This document shows positions 38,466 to 47,337 of a stretch of DNA of 64,000 bases, in pieces. The stretch spans positions 1-64,000 of the forward strand of contig NZ_JAQWGS010000024.1 in NCBI RefSeq assembly GCF_029238095.1. The letters run 5' to 3'. Position numbers and translations under genes: made by a program. Under the pieces are notes generated by a model. It saw only the letters and a program-made list of their open reading frames with translations. It made no database searches and was not told the origin of the DNA. Source of the stretch: Lacinutrix sp. GTDB lineage: Bacteria; Bacteroidota; Bacteroidia; Flavobacteriales; Flavobacteriaceae. How positions within the stretch are numbered: the first letter of the stretch is position 1; each line of letters opens with the position of its first letter.

Positions 38466-39227
38466 TTATCTGGTTTGAGTAAAACGGTTATCAATTTTTG
38501 GATTAATAGTATCTACTTTTTTAAAATAGTCTATCATAGCGTTTCTAATTTTATAATTTAAATAATAGGTAGTGTCATTAGGCTTAAAAAAAAGCATGCT
38601 GTCTCCACCATCATACAAATAATCGTTTGTGGCTAGATAATAAGTTTTGTCTTTAATAATAGGCTTTCCTTGAATTAGAGCTTCACTAATACTATAGTCT
38701 TTATCTAATGTAAGTGTTATGCCTTGAACAGGATGTGCTTTTTTTGCTTTACTTAAATATTGCATCATACTATCTATTTGTTGTCCTTTTAATGCAACAA
38801 CAACAATACTGTTTTCAAATGGCATCACTTGAAACGCAGTTTCGGTAGTAATATTTCCCTCAGAAATTATAGAACGAATACCACCATGATTCAATATTAC
38901 AGCGTCAATATTTTTATTTGTTCGTTTATTAAAAATAGAATTACCTTGTTTAAAAACAATATCTGCCATTAAATTACCTATTGCTGTGTTTAAATCACCA
39001 TCTGTTTTACTGTAGGTTTTTGGAGCGTAAGAGATTATGGTGTTCATGTCTTCTTGTAAACGTGCTCTATATGGAGCGATTTCGTTTTCAAATTCCTGAT
39101 TAATGGCAAGGCTATCTTTTATTCCTATTTGTTTGCCTTCAATTTTCGAAATTACCATTGGTTTTTGCTTACAAGAGTAGATAAAAAACAATAGACAAAT
39201 TAAAAATGGTATGTAGTGTTTTCTCAT
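38466..39227 (-). CDS. 5'-nucleotidase C-terminal domain lipoprotein
   Basis: This 253-residue lipoprotein (signal ending FIYSC, cysteine at 19) corresponds to the C-terminal substrate-binding domain of UshA-like nucleotidases. It shows NTAIGNLMADIVFKQGN near residue 83, AVILNHGGIRSIISEGNITTE near 110 and TAFQVMPFENSIVVVALKGQ near 130. A late segment reads YYLATNDYLYDGGDSM. It precedes the metallophosphatase gene in the same operon. The lipid anchor would hold this half at the membrane, while the other half is exported by a twin-arginine-like signal. Confidence 0.9.
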   Translation of the reverse strand: MRKHYIPFLICLLFFIYSCKQKPMVISKIEGKQIGIKDSLAINQEFENEIAPYRARLQEDMNTIISYAPKTYSKTDGDLNTAIGNLMADIVFKQGNSIFNKRTNKNIDAVILNHGGIRSIISEGNITTETAFQVMPFENSIVVVALKGQQIDSMMQYLSKAKKAHPVQGITLTLDKDYSISEALIQGKPIIKDKTYYLATNDYLYDGGDSMLFFKPNDTTYYLNYKIRNAMIDYFKKVDTINPKIDNRFTQTR

Positions 39228-39272
39228 TAGTAATACTTAGATATTTAAGTCAATAATTAGTTAGGTTTTTGC

Positions 39273-39280
39273 TATTTTTG
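39273..39280 (+). promoter_or_regulatory. -7 element of DUF6913-dapA operon
   Basis: TATTTTTG matches TAnnTTTG exactly, 18 bases before the ATG at 39299. Confidence 0.45.
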
Positions 39281-39298
39281 TAGAAAGCTTAAATATAA

Positions 39299-39823
39299 AT
39301 GATTTTAAAAGGATTTAAAGAAAAATCTAAAAAAAACTACATTAATTCTCAGTTAAAAAACCGAATAATTAAAGAGTTTAATACTAAAGTTGCTAGTATT
39401 GGAGTTGTGTTTAATACCGATGAGATAAATGAAATTCCTGACTTTAATGGTTTAGCACAAGCTTTGGGTATAGAAAAAGAGAAAGTTGAGGTAATAGCTT
39501 TTAAATATAGAGTAGAAGAAAAAGAAAAAGAAAGCTTATTTAATCCCACATTTTCTTCAAAACAAATAGGTTGGAGAGGTGTAATTAAAGACCAAACCTT
39601 ACAGCAATTTTTAAATAAAGAATTCGATATCTTGATAAGCTATTATAAAAAAGATGTAACAGCTTTAAAGCTAATTACAGTAGCATCAAAAGCAAAACTT
39701 AAAGTTGGTGTTTTAGAAACAGATGAACGTATTAACGATATAATAATAAAAACTGAGATAAATAATTTTTCAACATTTACTTCAGAAATAAAAAAATATC
39801 TCAATATTCTAAATAAAATTTAA
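39299..39823 (+). CDS. DUF6913 family protein
   Basis: This 174-residue basic cytoplasmic protein resembles the flavobacterial DUF6913 family, found beside dapA. Visible stretches are ASIGVVFNTDEINEIPDFNG and FDILISYYKKDVTALKLITV, without a known catalytic motif. Function is unknown. The dapA ATG lies three bases after its stop, so the two are co-transcribed. The arrangement suggests a role near lysine or wall precursor metabolism, which is inference. Confidence 0.72.
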   Translation: MILKGFKEKSKKNYINSQLKNRIIKEFNTKVASIGVVFNTDEINEIPDFNGLAQALGIEKEKVEVIAFKYRVEEKEKESLFNPTFSSKQIGWRGVIKDQTLQQFLNKEFDILISYYKKDVTALKLITVASKAKLKVGVLETDERINDIIIKTEINNFSTFTSEIKKYLNILNKI

Positions 39824-39826
39824 ATA

Positions 39827-40711
39827 ATGAAAAACCCTTTTTTAGGAACAGGAATTGCTATTGTAACACCATTTACAAAAGATGGAAATGTAGACCACAA
39901 AGCTTTAGCAAATATTGTAGAATTTAATATTGAAAATGGTACAAATTACATTGTAATTAGTGGTACAACTGGAGAAAGTGTTACGATTACAAAGCAAGAA
40001 AAACAAGACATAATAGACACCATTAGTAAAGCAAATAATGATCGATTGCCATTAGTTCTAGGAATAGGAGGAAACAATACAGCTGAGGTAATAAACGAAA
40101 TAAAAACTACAGATTTATCTCAATTTGCTGGCATTTTATCTGTCTCTCCATATTACAGCAAACCTACTCAAGAAGGAATATACCAACACTTTAAAGCAAT
40201 TTCCCAAGCGTGCCCAATTCCAATTATACTATACAATGTGCCAGGAAGAACAGCCTCTAACATGTCTCCAGAAACAACGTTAAGACTAGCAAAAGATTAT
40301 GAAAACATTGTAGCGGTAAAAGAGGCAGGAAATAATGTTGCGCAATATTTACATTTATTGAAAGATAAACCAGAAGGTTTTGGAATAATTTCTGGTGATG
40401 ATGATTTAGCACTTGCTGTAGCTTTAGCAGGAGCAGATGGTGTAATTTCGGTAATTGGACAAGCTATGCCAAAAACATTTTCTAAAATGATTGCTTTAGG
40501 ACGCGAGGGAGAGGCAAAGAAAGCTTATAAACTTCATTTTAAGTTAATGGAGATTACAAGTCTTATTTTTTCTGAAAATAATCCAGCAGGAATTAAAGCC
40601 GTTTTACAAGCATTAAACTTATGCAATGATACTGTTCGCTTACCATTAGTTGAGGCAACAGATGATTTAAAGCAAAAAATTAAAAACTATTTATCAAACT
40701 TCAATAGTTAA
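39827..40711 (+). CDS. dapA: 4-hydroxy-tetrahydrodipicolinate synthase
   Basis: DapA condenses pyruvate with aspartate semialdehyde, the first step specific to lysine and diaminopimelate. The 294-residue TIM barrel has the substrate loop GTTGESVTITKQE near residue 45, the tyrosine motif IPIILYNVPGRTASN near 130, and the Schiff-base lysine in ENIVAVKEAGNN near 162. The late GVISVIGQAMPK is also typical. It is the second gene of the DUF6913 operon. Lengths and motifs are normal. Confidence 0.97.
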   Translation: MKNPFLGTGIAIVTPFTKDGNVDHKALANIVEFNIENGTNYIVISGTTGESVTITKQEKQDIIDTISKANNDRLPLVLGIGGNNTAEVINEIKTTDLSQFAGILSVSPYYSKPTQEGIYQHFKAISQACPIPIILYNVPGRTASNMSPETTLRLAKDYENIVAVKEAGNNVAQYLHLLKDKPEGFGIISGDDDLALAVALAGADGVISVIGQAMPKTFSKMIALGREGEAKKAYKLHFKLMEITSLIFSENNPAGIKAVLQALNLCNDTVRLPLVEATDDLKQKIKNYLSNFNS

Positions 40712-40794
40712 ATATTACTTAAAGCAAGTGGCAGTAGTATTTGTTCTGTTATTTTCGCTTGTAAATAATATTTTTAAAATCCATATAAATAGCG

Positions 40795-40802
40795 TATTTT
40801 TG
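40795..40802 (+). promoter_or_regulatory. -7 element of bamD operon
   Basis: TATTTTTG matches TAnnTTTG and is followed by CATC, 76 bases before the bamD ATG. The longer leader holds no other feature I recognise. Confidence 0.45.
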
Positions 40803-40878
40803 CATCTTGTTCAAGATGGTGTTAAATGAGTATGGCTTATTTACAAAGAGCAAAAAAATAAAACATTAAAAATTACAG

Positions 40879-41679
40879 ATGAAAAACATCTTTTATATAC
40901 TATTAATATTAGTAACTTTTAGTTCATGTAGCGAGTATCAAAAGGCTCTCAAGTCTGAAGATGCAACTCAAAAATATAAAGTTGGAGAAGAGTTATACAA
41001 TGCAGGAAAATATGCAAAAGCAAATCGGTTGTTCGAGCAAGCCATACCTCAATTTAGAGGAAAGCCTCAAGCCGAAAGATTAATGTTTTTAAATGCAGAT
41101 GCTTCATACCAAATGGACCAACATTATGTTTCTGGTTATCATTTTGAGCGTTTTGTTTCCGCTTATCCAAAAAGCACAAAAAGAGAAGAAGCCCTTTTTA
41201 AAGCAGCAAAAAGTTACTATCATTTATCACCAGTGTATTCTAAAGATCAAGAAGACACTTATACAGCCTTAGAAAAGTTACAAGAATACATAAACGTATA
41301 TCCTGAATCTACTAACGCCAAAGAAGTAAATGCTCTAGTAAAAGAATTAGATTTTAAATTAGAAAAAAAAGCATTTGAAGTAGCAAAGCAATACAATAGA
41401 ATTTCAGACTTTAAAGCATCAATTGCAGCAATAGATCATTTTATTATTGATTTTGCCGGAACCTCTCTTAGAGAAGAAGCACTTTACATAAGATTTGACT
41501 CTGCATACCAATTGGCCTCAAAAAGTGTTGAGTATAAAAAGAAAGCACGTTTAGAAGCAGCTTTAACATATTATAACAATTTTAAAAAAGCTTATGCTAA
41601 TTCTGAGTTTTTAGAAGATGCAACCACAAAGTACGAAAGTGCTCTAGAACAATTAGAACAGTACAATACTAAAAGTTAA
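40879..41679 (+). CDS. bamD: outer membrane assembly lipoprotein BamD
   Basis: BamD is the lipoprotein partner of BamA in inserting beta-barrel proteins. The 266-residue protein has a lipobox signal ending FSSC (cysteine at 16), followed by SEYQKALKSEDATQKYKVGE, the usual start in Bacteroidota. Tetratricopeptide-like helices include ANRLFEQAIPQFRGKPQAER, FERFVSAYPKSTKREEALF and YINVYPESTNAKEVN. It heads an operon with rpoZ, coaBC, a PorD-type gene and recN. Confidence 0.95.
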   Translation: MKNIFYILLILVTFSSCSEYQKALKSEDATQKYKVGEELYNAGKYAKANRLFEQAIPQFRGKPQAERLMFLNADASYQMDQHYVSGYHFERFVSAYPKSTKREEALFKAAKSYYHLSPVYSKDQEDTYTALEKLQEYINVYPESTNAKEVNALVKELDFKLEKKAFEVAKQYNRISDFKASIAAIDHFIIDFAGTSLREEALYIRFDSAYQLASKSVEYKKKARLEAALTYYNNFKKAYANSEFLEDATTKYESALEQLEQYNTKS

Positions 41680-41689
41680 TATAACTACT

Positions 41690-42019
41690 ATGGATTTAAA
41701 AAAAATCGATGCTCCATTAAGTACAACAACTTACAATAGAAATGAAGTTGATGCACCTACAGAAAACATTTACGAAGCAATCTCAATAATTTCTAAAAGA
41801 GCAGAGCAAATTAATTCTGAAATAAAAAAAGAATTAATTGAAAAGTTAGAAGAATTCGCAACATTTAATGATTCTTTAGAAGAGGTTTTTGAAAACAAAG
41901 AACAAATTGAAGTTTCTAAGTTTTATGAAAAATTGCCTAAACCACACGCTTTAGCAGTTAAAGAATGGTTAGATGGTAAAATATACCACAGAAACACAGC
42001 AGAAGAAAATCAAGACTAA
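41690..42019 (+). CDS. rpoZ: RNA polymerase omega subunit, Rpb6-like
   Basis: The 109-residue protein is the bacteroidal form of the omega subunit, which helps assemble RNA polymerase. It shows TENIYEAISIISKRAEQINSE and ends with KPHALAVKEWLDGKIYHRN. It is longer and more acidic than E. coli omega. It lies 10 bases after bamD and five bases before coaBC, in the same conserved operon. Confidence 0.88.
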   Translation: MDLKKIDAPLSTTTYNRNEVDAPTENIYEAISIISKRAEQINSEIKKELIEKLEEFATFNDSLEEVFENKEQIEVSKFYEKLPKPHALAVKEWLDGKIYHRNTAEENQD

Positions 42020-42024
42020 TTAGT

Positions 42025-43236
42025 ATGTCTATTTTAAGCGGCAAAAATATACTTTTAGGCATTAGTGCTGGTATTGCTGCTTATAAAACAGCTTCATTAG
42101 TAAGAGAATTTATTAAAGCAGGTGCCAACGTAAAAGTTATAATGACACCTGCTTCTAAAGATTTTGTAACACCGCTTACACTTTCTACACTATCTAAAAA
42201 TCCTGTGCATTCTTCGTTTTATAATGAAGATGATGAAAACGCAGAGTGGAACAATCACGTTGAACTCGGCCTTTGGGCAGACTATTTTTTAGTCGCTCCA
42301 GCAACAGCAAACACTTTATCTAAAATGGCAAGTGGCACCTGCGACAATTTGTTGTTAGCAACCTATTTGTCTGCAAAATGTCCAGTATATTTTGCTCCAG
42401 CTATGGATTTAGATATGTACAAACATCCATCAACATTAAATACTTTTAATACACTTGAGAGTTTTGGTAATATCATGATTCCTGCAACTACTGGAGAATT
42501 AGCTAGTGGCTTAGTTGGACAAGGTCGTTTGGCAGAACCAGAAGATATTGTTGCATTTATAGAAGCAAATATTTTAAAAAAATTACCTTTAAGAGGCAAG
42601 AAAATACTTATTACTGCAGGACCAACCTACGAAGCTTTAGATCCTGTTCGGTTTATAGGTAACCATTCTAGCGGTAAAATGGGATTCGAAATTGCAAAAG
42701 CATCAGCAAATTTGGGAGCTGAGGTTTGCTTAATTACTGGTCCAACACATCAAGAAGTTAAGCATAGTTTTATAGAGGTTATTCCTGTTGTTAGTGCAGA
42801 AGACATGTACAATGCAACACATAAATATTTTAAAACAGTAGATGTTGCTATACTTTCTGCAGCAGTAGCAGATTACAAACCAAAAGAATTCTCTAATTCT
42901 AAAATAAAAAAGAAAGACGCAGCGTTTATATTAGAATTAGAGAAAACAAAAGATATTTTAGCTTCTTTAGGCGCAATTAAAACAAAACAAATTTTAGTTG
43001 GTTTTGCATTAGAAACAGACAATGAACTCGAAAATGCAAAAGGCAAACTAAAAAAGAAGAATTTAGACTTAATTGTTTTAAATTCGTTAAAAGATAAAGG
43101 TGCTGGTTTTAAATCAGACACCAATAAAGTCACTATCATCGATAGTAAAAATAATATTAAAACTTACAAATTAAAATCTAAAGCCGAAGTTGCTACAGAT
43201 ATTTTAAGCGTAATAACACAAAAATTAAATGCGTAA
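42025..43236 (+). CDS. coaBC: bifunctional phosphopantothenoylcysteine decarboxylase / phosphopantothenate-cysteine ligase
   Basis: The enzyme performs two consecutive steps of coenzyme A synthesis. The decarboxylase half (residues 1-185) has the flavin-binding start GISAGIAAYKTASLVREF, the active-site histidine in WNNHVELGLW, and PAMDLDMYKHP. The ligase half begins at KKILITAGPTYEALDPVRFI near 190, with NHSSGKMGFEIAKAS and AAVADYKPKEF. The 403 residues are normal. It overlaps the next gene by eight bases. Confidence 0.97.
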   Translation: MSILSGKNILLGISAGIAAYKTASLVREFIKAGANVKVIMTPASKDFVTPLTLSTLSKNPVHSSFYNEDDENAEWNNHVELGLWADYFLVAPATANTLSKMASGTCDNLLLATYLSAKCPVYFAPAMDLDMYKHPSTLNTFNTLESFGNIMIPATTGELASGLVGQGRLAEPEDIVAFIEANILKKLPLRGKKILITAGPTYEALDPVRFIGNHSSGKMGFEIAKASANLGAEVCLITGPTHQEVKHSFIEVIPVVSAEDMYNATHKYFKTVDVAILSAAVADYKPKEFSNSKIKKKDAAFILELEKTKDILASLGAIKTKQILVGFALETDNELENAKGKLKKKNLDLIVLNSLKDKGAGFKSDTNKVTIIDSKNNIKTYKLKSKAEVATDILSVITQKLNA

Positions 43237-44116
43237 TTTACTTATACTTTTAGTCTTTTTTGCAACACGTTTTGGGTTCGCTCAGGAGCTTAATTGTAAC
43301 GTAGTTGTTAATGCGCAGTTAACAGGGAATGAGAATTTTCAGATATTTAAAACTTTAGAGACTCAACTTAACGAATTTGTTAACAAAACACAGTGGACCA
43401 AAAGAAAATTCAAACCACAAGAGGCAATCAATTGTAACATTGTTATTAATGTAACTGGTTTAAGTGGAGAAAATTTTGACGCTTCAATACAAGTACAATC
43501 TTCAAGACCAGTCTTTGGTTCTTCATATACAACGCCTATTTATAACATGAACGATAAAGATTTTACGTTTAAATATTTAGAGTTTCAAAATTTAATTTAT
43601 AACGAAAACCAATACGTGTCTAATCTTATATCGGTTTTAGCGTTTCACATTAATATGGTTCTTGGTTTAGATGCAGACTCTTTTTCAAAAGAAGGAGGAG
43701 ATGTGTATTATAAACAAGCACAGCGCATAACAAATTACTCTCAACAAGAAAATTATAAGGGTTGGAAGTTAGAAGATGGCCTTCAAAGTAGATTTGCTCT
43801 AATAGACAATATCTTGTCTCCAACATTTAAAGATTTTAGAACTGTAATGTATAATTACCACAGGAATGGTATGGATATTATGAGTCAAAACACAAAAGAT
43901 GCAAAAAATGAAATAGTTTCTGCATTAACGTTTTTTAAAGCAATGAATGCTAACAGACCAAATTCTTTTTTAGCTCGTGTGTTTTTTGATGCTAAAGCAG
44001 AAGAGATTGAACAAATTTTTTCTTCAGGACCAAATGTAGAGATAGCAGATTTAATAGAATTATTAAATAGAATTGCACCTACACATGCCAGTAAATGGAG
44101 AAATATCAAGTATTAA
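43229..44116 (+). CDS. DUF4835 / PorD-type protein of type IX secretion
   Basis: This 295-residue exported protein has a signal peptide ending TRFGFAQ and the DUF4835 pattern: ELNCNVVVNAQLTGNENFQI, FKPQEAINCNIVINVTGLS, VQSSRPVFGSSYTTPIYNMN and GGDVYYKQAQRITNYSQ. The family is generally linked to type IX secretion and named PorD in databases. Its precise role is poorly defined, and I rely on memory of the family for the link. It overlaps coaBC by eight bases and precedes recN, the usual order in Bacteroidota. A type IX secreted protein is encoded in this window (48794-51277). Confidence 0.82.
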   Translation: MRNLLILLVFFATRFGFAQELNCNVVVNAQLTGNENFQIFKTLETQLNEFVNKTQWTKRKFKPQEAINCNIVINVTGLSGENFDASIQVQSSRPVFGSSYTTPIYNMNDKDFTFKYLEFQNLIYNENQYVSNLISVLAFHINMVLGLDADSFSKEGGDVYYKQAQRITNYSQQENYKGWKLEDGLQSRFALIDNILSPTFKDFRTVMYNYHRNGMDIMSQNTKDAKNEIVSALTFFKAMNANRPNSFLARVFFDAKAEEIEQIFSSGPNVEIADLIELLNRIAPTHASKWRNIKY

Positions 44117-44183
44117 AACAATGTATTCATTATTTAAAAGTATAAAGCACGACTTTATAACTTTATAAATTTAACGTTAAAGA

Positions 44184-45836
44184 ATGCTCACTTCACTATC
44201 AATAAAAAACTACGCTTTAATCGATCATTTACATGTCGATTTTAATAATGGTTTTACAATTATCACAGGAGAAACAGGAGCAGGTAAATCTATTCTATTA
44301 GGAGGATTATCTTTAATTCTAGGTAAAAGAGCAGATTTAAGTAGTTTGCGAGATAAAGAATCAAAATGCGTTATTGAAGCTGTTTTTGATGTCACTAACT
44401 ATAATCTAGAAAGCTTATTCAGCACAGAAGATTTAGATTTCGAACCACAAACTATTATTCGTCGTGAGATTTTACCAAGCGGAAAATCGAGAGCCTTCGT
44501 AAACGATTCTCCAGTAAACTTATCTAGCTTGCAATTATTAGGCAATAGGTTGGTAGATATTCACTCGCAACACGAGACACTTCAATTAGTAGACGATGCT
44601 TTTCAATTTCAAGTAATAGATGCTTTAGCCAATGTAGCTAACGATCTAAATGTTTATTCTCAAAAGCGTAAAGAATATAAAACGCTTAATAAAGCACTCA
44701 ATCAATTAGTTGCTTTTCAAACAGAAGCCATTAAAGAGCATGATTATAACTTGTTTTTATTAAATGAATTAACCCAAGCAAAATTAAAATCAGAAGAACT
44801 TGAAAGTTTAGAAGAAGAACTTGAAACATTAAGTAATATTGATGCAATACAAGAAAAATTAACAGCTTCAAATCAATTATTTAGCGATGAACAAATTGGA
44901 GTTCTAAACAATGTAACCGAATTAAAAAATACGCTTAAACAACTGTCAAGTATTTCAAATAAATACGAAGACCTATATAATAGAGTAAATAGTAGTTTAA
45001 TCGAGTTAGACGATGTATTTAGTGAGTTAGAGCGTTTTCAAGAGGACTTAGAAGCAGATCCAAATAGATTACAAGAAGTAAATGCTAGGTTAACATTAAT
45101 TAATAATTTGTTTCAAAAGCATGTTGTTAATTCTATTGAAGATTTAATTATAATACAAGCACAGTTGTTAGAAAAAGTTTCAGCAACCGAAAATGTAGAT
45201 GCAGATATTAATACAAAAAAATTAGAAATAGCAAAAGCACAACAAGAGCTAGATGCTATTGCTTTAGTTATTCATAACAAAAGAAAAAAAGCAATTCCAG
45301 TATTAAAAATCAAGTTAGAAGCTATTTTAGCGCAATTGGGAATGCCAAATGCACAGTTTAATATAGTATTAAATATTACTAATACATACTATCCTAATGG
45401 TAAAGAAGAATTAAATTTCCTATTTTCTGCTAATAAAGGAGGCGATTTTAAACCCTTAAAAAAAGCAGCATCAGGAGGAGAATTGTCTAGAATAATGTTA
45501 GCGATAAAATCAATTTTAACACAATACATAAAGTTGCCAACCATAATGTTCGATGAAATAGATACAGGAGTTTCAGGCGAAATTTCAAATAAAATGGCAG
45601 ATATAATGGCTGGTATGAGTACAACTATGCAAGTGTTTAGTATCACGCATTTACCACAAATTGCAGCAAAAGGACATACACATTTTAAGGTGTACAAAGA
45701 AGATGTAAACGAAATAACAACCACTAATCTAGTGCAATTAAATCATGACGAACGTATTGTAGAAATAGCACAAATGCTAGGAGGAATAGAGGTGTCTAAC
45801 TCTGCATTGGCTCATGCAAAAGAGTTATTAAATTAA
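44184..45836 (+). CDS. recN: DNA repair protein RecN
   Basis: RecN is an SMC-like ATPase acting on double-strand breaks. The 550-residue protein has Walker A ITGETGAGKSILLGGLSL near residue 35. Two coiled-coil arms follow (about 155-365), then the signature AASGGELSRIMLAIKS near residue 430 and Walker B TIMFDEIDTGVSGEIS near 455. It is in the bamD-coaBC operon, 67 bases after the PorD-type gene, and precedes a TPR gene. Confidence 0.96.
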   Translation: MLTSLSIKNYALIDHLHVDFNNGFTIITGETGAGKSILLGGLSLILGKRADLSSLRDKESKCVIEAVFDVTNYNLESLFSTEDLDFEPQTIIRREILPSGKSRAFVNDSPVNLSSLQLLGNRLVDIHSQHETLQLVDDAFQFQVIDALANVANDLNVYSQKRKEYKTLNKALNQLVAFQTEAIKEHDYNLFLLNELTQAKLKSEELESLEEELETLSNIDAIQEKLTASNQLFSDEQIGVLNNVTELKNTLKQLSSISNKYEDLYNRVNSSLIELDDVFSELERFQEDLEADPNRLQEVNARLTLINNLFQKHVVNSIEDLIIIQAQLLEKVSATENVDADINTKKLEIAKAQQELDAIALVIHNKRKKAIPVLKIKLEAILAQLGMPNAQFNIVLNITNTYYPNGKEELNFLFSANKGGDFKPLKKAASGGELSRIMLAIKSILTQYIKLPTIMFDEIDTGVSGEISNKMADIMAGMSTTMQVFSITHLPQIAAKGHTHFKVYKEDVNEITTTNLVQLNHDERIVEIAQMLGGIEVSNSALAHAKELLN

Positions 45837-45866
45837 ATAAGTGTATTTTAAATAGGAATAGAAGTT

Positions 45867-46385
45867 ATGAATGAATTTGATGACGCAGAAGACATACTTT
45901 TCGAGGTAGATACTCTCATCTCTCAAGAGAAAATTGTAGAAGCCAAAAAAATGTTATACGAAGTTTTAAGTAACTTTCCAGATTATTGTAAAGCTCACAA
46001 TCATTTAGGGTGGATTTATCACCAAAAAATGACTAATTACACAAAAGCAGAAACCCACTTTAAATTGGCTTTAAAATATGCCAAAGATTATTTTTCGCCT
46101 TATATGAATTATTCTTATTTTTTAATAGATCTAGGAAAATATAATGAAATGATTACTTTTGGAGAACACGCTTTAAAAGTTAAAGGCGTAGACGAAGGCA
46201 CCATTTTAAATCAAATGGCAAAAGCTTACGAATTAAAAAACAATCTAGAAACAGCATATTCGTTTTACGAGAAAGCAAAAATTAAATCCACTGCCAGTGG
46301 TTATATAGAAGAAATAAATGCATCTTTATATAGAGTGAAAGAAAAAATGAATTTCTTTCAAAAAATTAAATATATTTTTAGATAA
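45867..46385 (+). CDS. tetratricopeptide-repeat protein
   Basis: This 172-residue soluble protein carries about three TPR units, including AHNHLGWIYHQKMTNYTKAE, YMNYSYFLIDLGKYNEMITF and LNQMAKAYELKNNLETAYSF. It has an acidic N-terminus and a short basic tail (KEKMNFFQKIKYIFR). No enzymatic motif is seen, so it is likely an adaptor of unknown partner. It lies between recN and fabI, with 30 bases on each side. Confidence 0.78.
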   Translation: MNEFDDAEDILFEVDTLISQEKIVEAKKMLYEVLSNFPDYCKAHNHLGWIYHQKMTNYTKAETHFKLALKYAKDYFSPYMNYSYFLIDLGKYNEMITFGEHALKVKGVDEGTILNQMAKAYELKNNLETAYSFYEKAKIKSTASGYIEEINASLYRVKEKMNFFQKIKYIFR

Positions 46386-46417
46386 ACAAAATAACTAATC
46401 AACTAACAACTAAAAGC

Positions 46418-47233
46418 ATGTCATACAATTTATTAAAAGGAAAAAAAGGAATCATATTTGGAGCATTAGATGAGAACTCTATTGCATGGAAAACAGCAGA
46501 ACGCGTGCATGAGGAAGGTGGAACCTTTGTTTTAACAAACGCACCAGTTGCCATGAGAATGGGACAAATTAATGCCTTAGCAGAAAAAACAGGTTCTCAA
46601 ATTATTCCTGCCGATGCAACAAGTGAAGAAGATTTACAAAATCTTGTAGAACAGTCTATGGAAATTCTTGGTGGCAAAATAGATTTTGTTTTGCACTCTA
46701 TAGGTATGTCTATAAATGTAAGAAAAGGAAAAGCGTATACAGACCAAAAATACGATTGGACTCAAAAAGGAACAGACGTTTCTGCAATGTCGTTTCATAA
46801 AGTTATGCAAACCTTGTACAAACAAGATGCTATGAACGAATGGGGAAGCATAGTCGCTTTAACCTATATGGCAGCACAACGTGTGTTTCCAGATTATAAC
46901 GACATGGCAGATAATAAAGCCTATTTAGAAAGTATAGCACGTAGTTTTGGATATTTCTTTGGTAGAGATAAAAAAGTAAGAGTTAATACCATTTCGCAGT
47001 CTCCAACACCTACAACAGCAGGAAGTGGTGTTAAAGGTTTTGATGGCTTTATAGCTTACGCCGAAAAAATGTCACCATTGGGTAATGCTACAGCATTAGA
47101 TTGTGCAAATTATACTGTAACTCTTTTTAGCGATTTAACAAAACGTGTTACTTTGCAAAACCTTTATAACGATGGCGGTTTTAGTAATATGGGCGTTAGT
47201 GATGCGGTAATGGATACCTTTATGAAGGAATAA
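46418..47233 (+). CDS. fabI: enoyl-ACP reductase (NADH), FabI type
   Basis: FabI reduces the trans-2 double bond of enoyl-ACP, completing each fatty acid elongation round. The 271-residue SDR protein has the nucleotide segment KKGIIFGALDENSIAWKTAE at the N-terminus and LHSIGMSIN after beta-4. The catalytic Y-x6-K reads YNDMADNK near residue 167, and the substrate loop ISQSPTPTTAGSG follows near 195. It is the last gene before a strong terminator. It is the common target of triclosan-type inhibitors. Confidence 0.95.
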   Translation: MSYNLLKGKKGIIFGALDENSIAWKTAERVHEEGGTFVLTNAPVAMRMGQINALAEKTGSQIIPADATSEEDLQNLVEQSMEILGGKIDFVLHSIGMSINVRKGKAYTDQKYDWTQKGTDVSAMSFHKVMQTLYKQDAMNEWGSIVALTYMAAQRVFPDYNDMADNKAYLESIARSFGYFFGRDKKVRVNTISQSPTPTTAGSGVKGFDGFIAYAEKMSPLGNATALDCANYTVTLFSDLTKRVTLQNLYNDGGFSNMGVSDAVMDTFMKE

Positions 47234-47251
47234 TATAAATAAATTTTTATA

Positions 47252-47291
47252 AATAAGAAAGGAAGTAATTTTTCTTCCTTTCTTATTTTCT
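47252..47291 (+). terminator. fabI operon terminator
   Basis: A perfect 14-bp stem (AATAAGAAAGGAAG/CTTCCTTTCTTATT, 8-base loop) is followed by T-rich sequence, starting 19 bases after the fabI stop. Confidence 0.87.
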
Positions 47292-47337
47292 TATTTTAGG
47301 TGAGGTATAAAAACTTTAAACAGATATTAATTGATAA

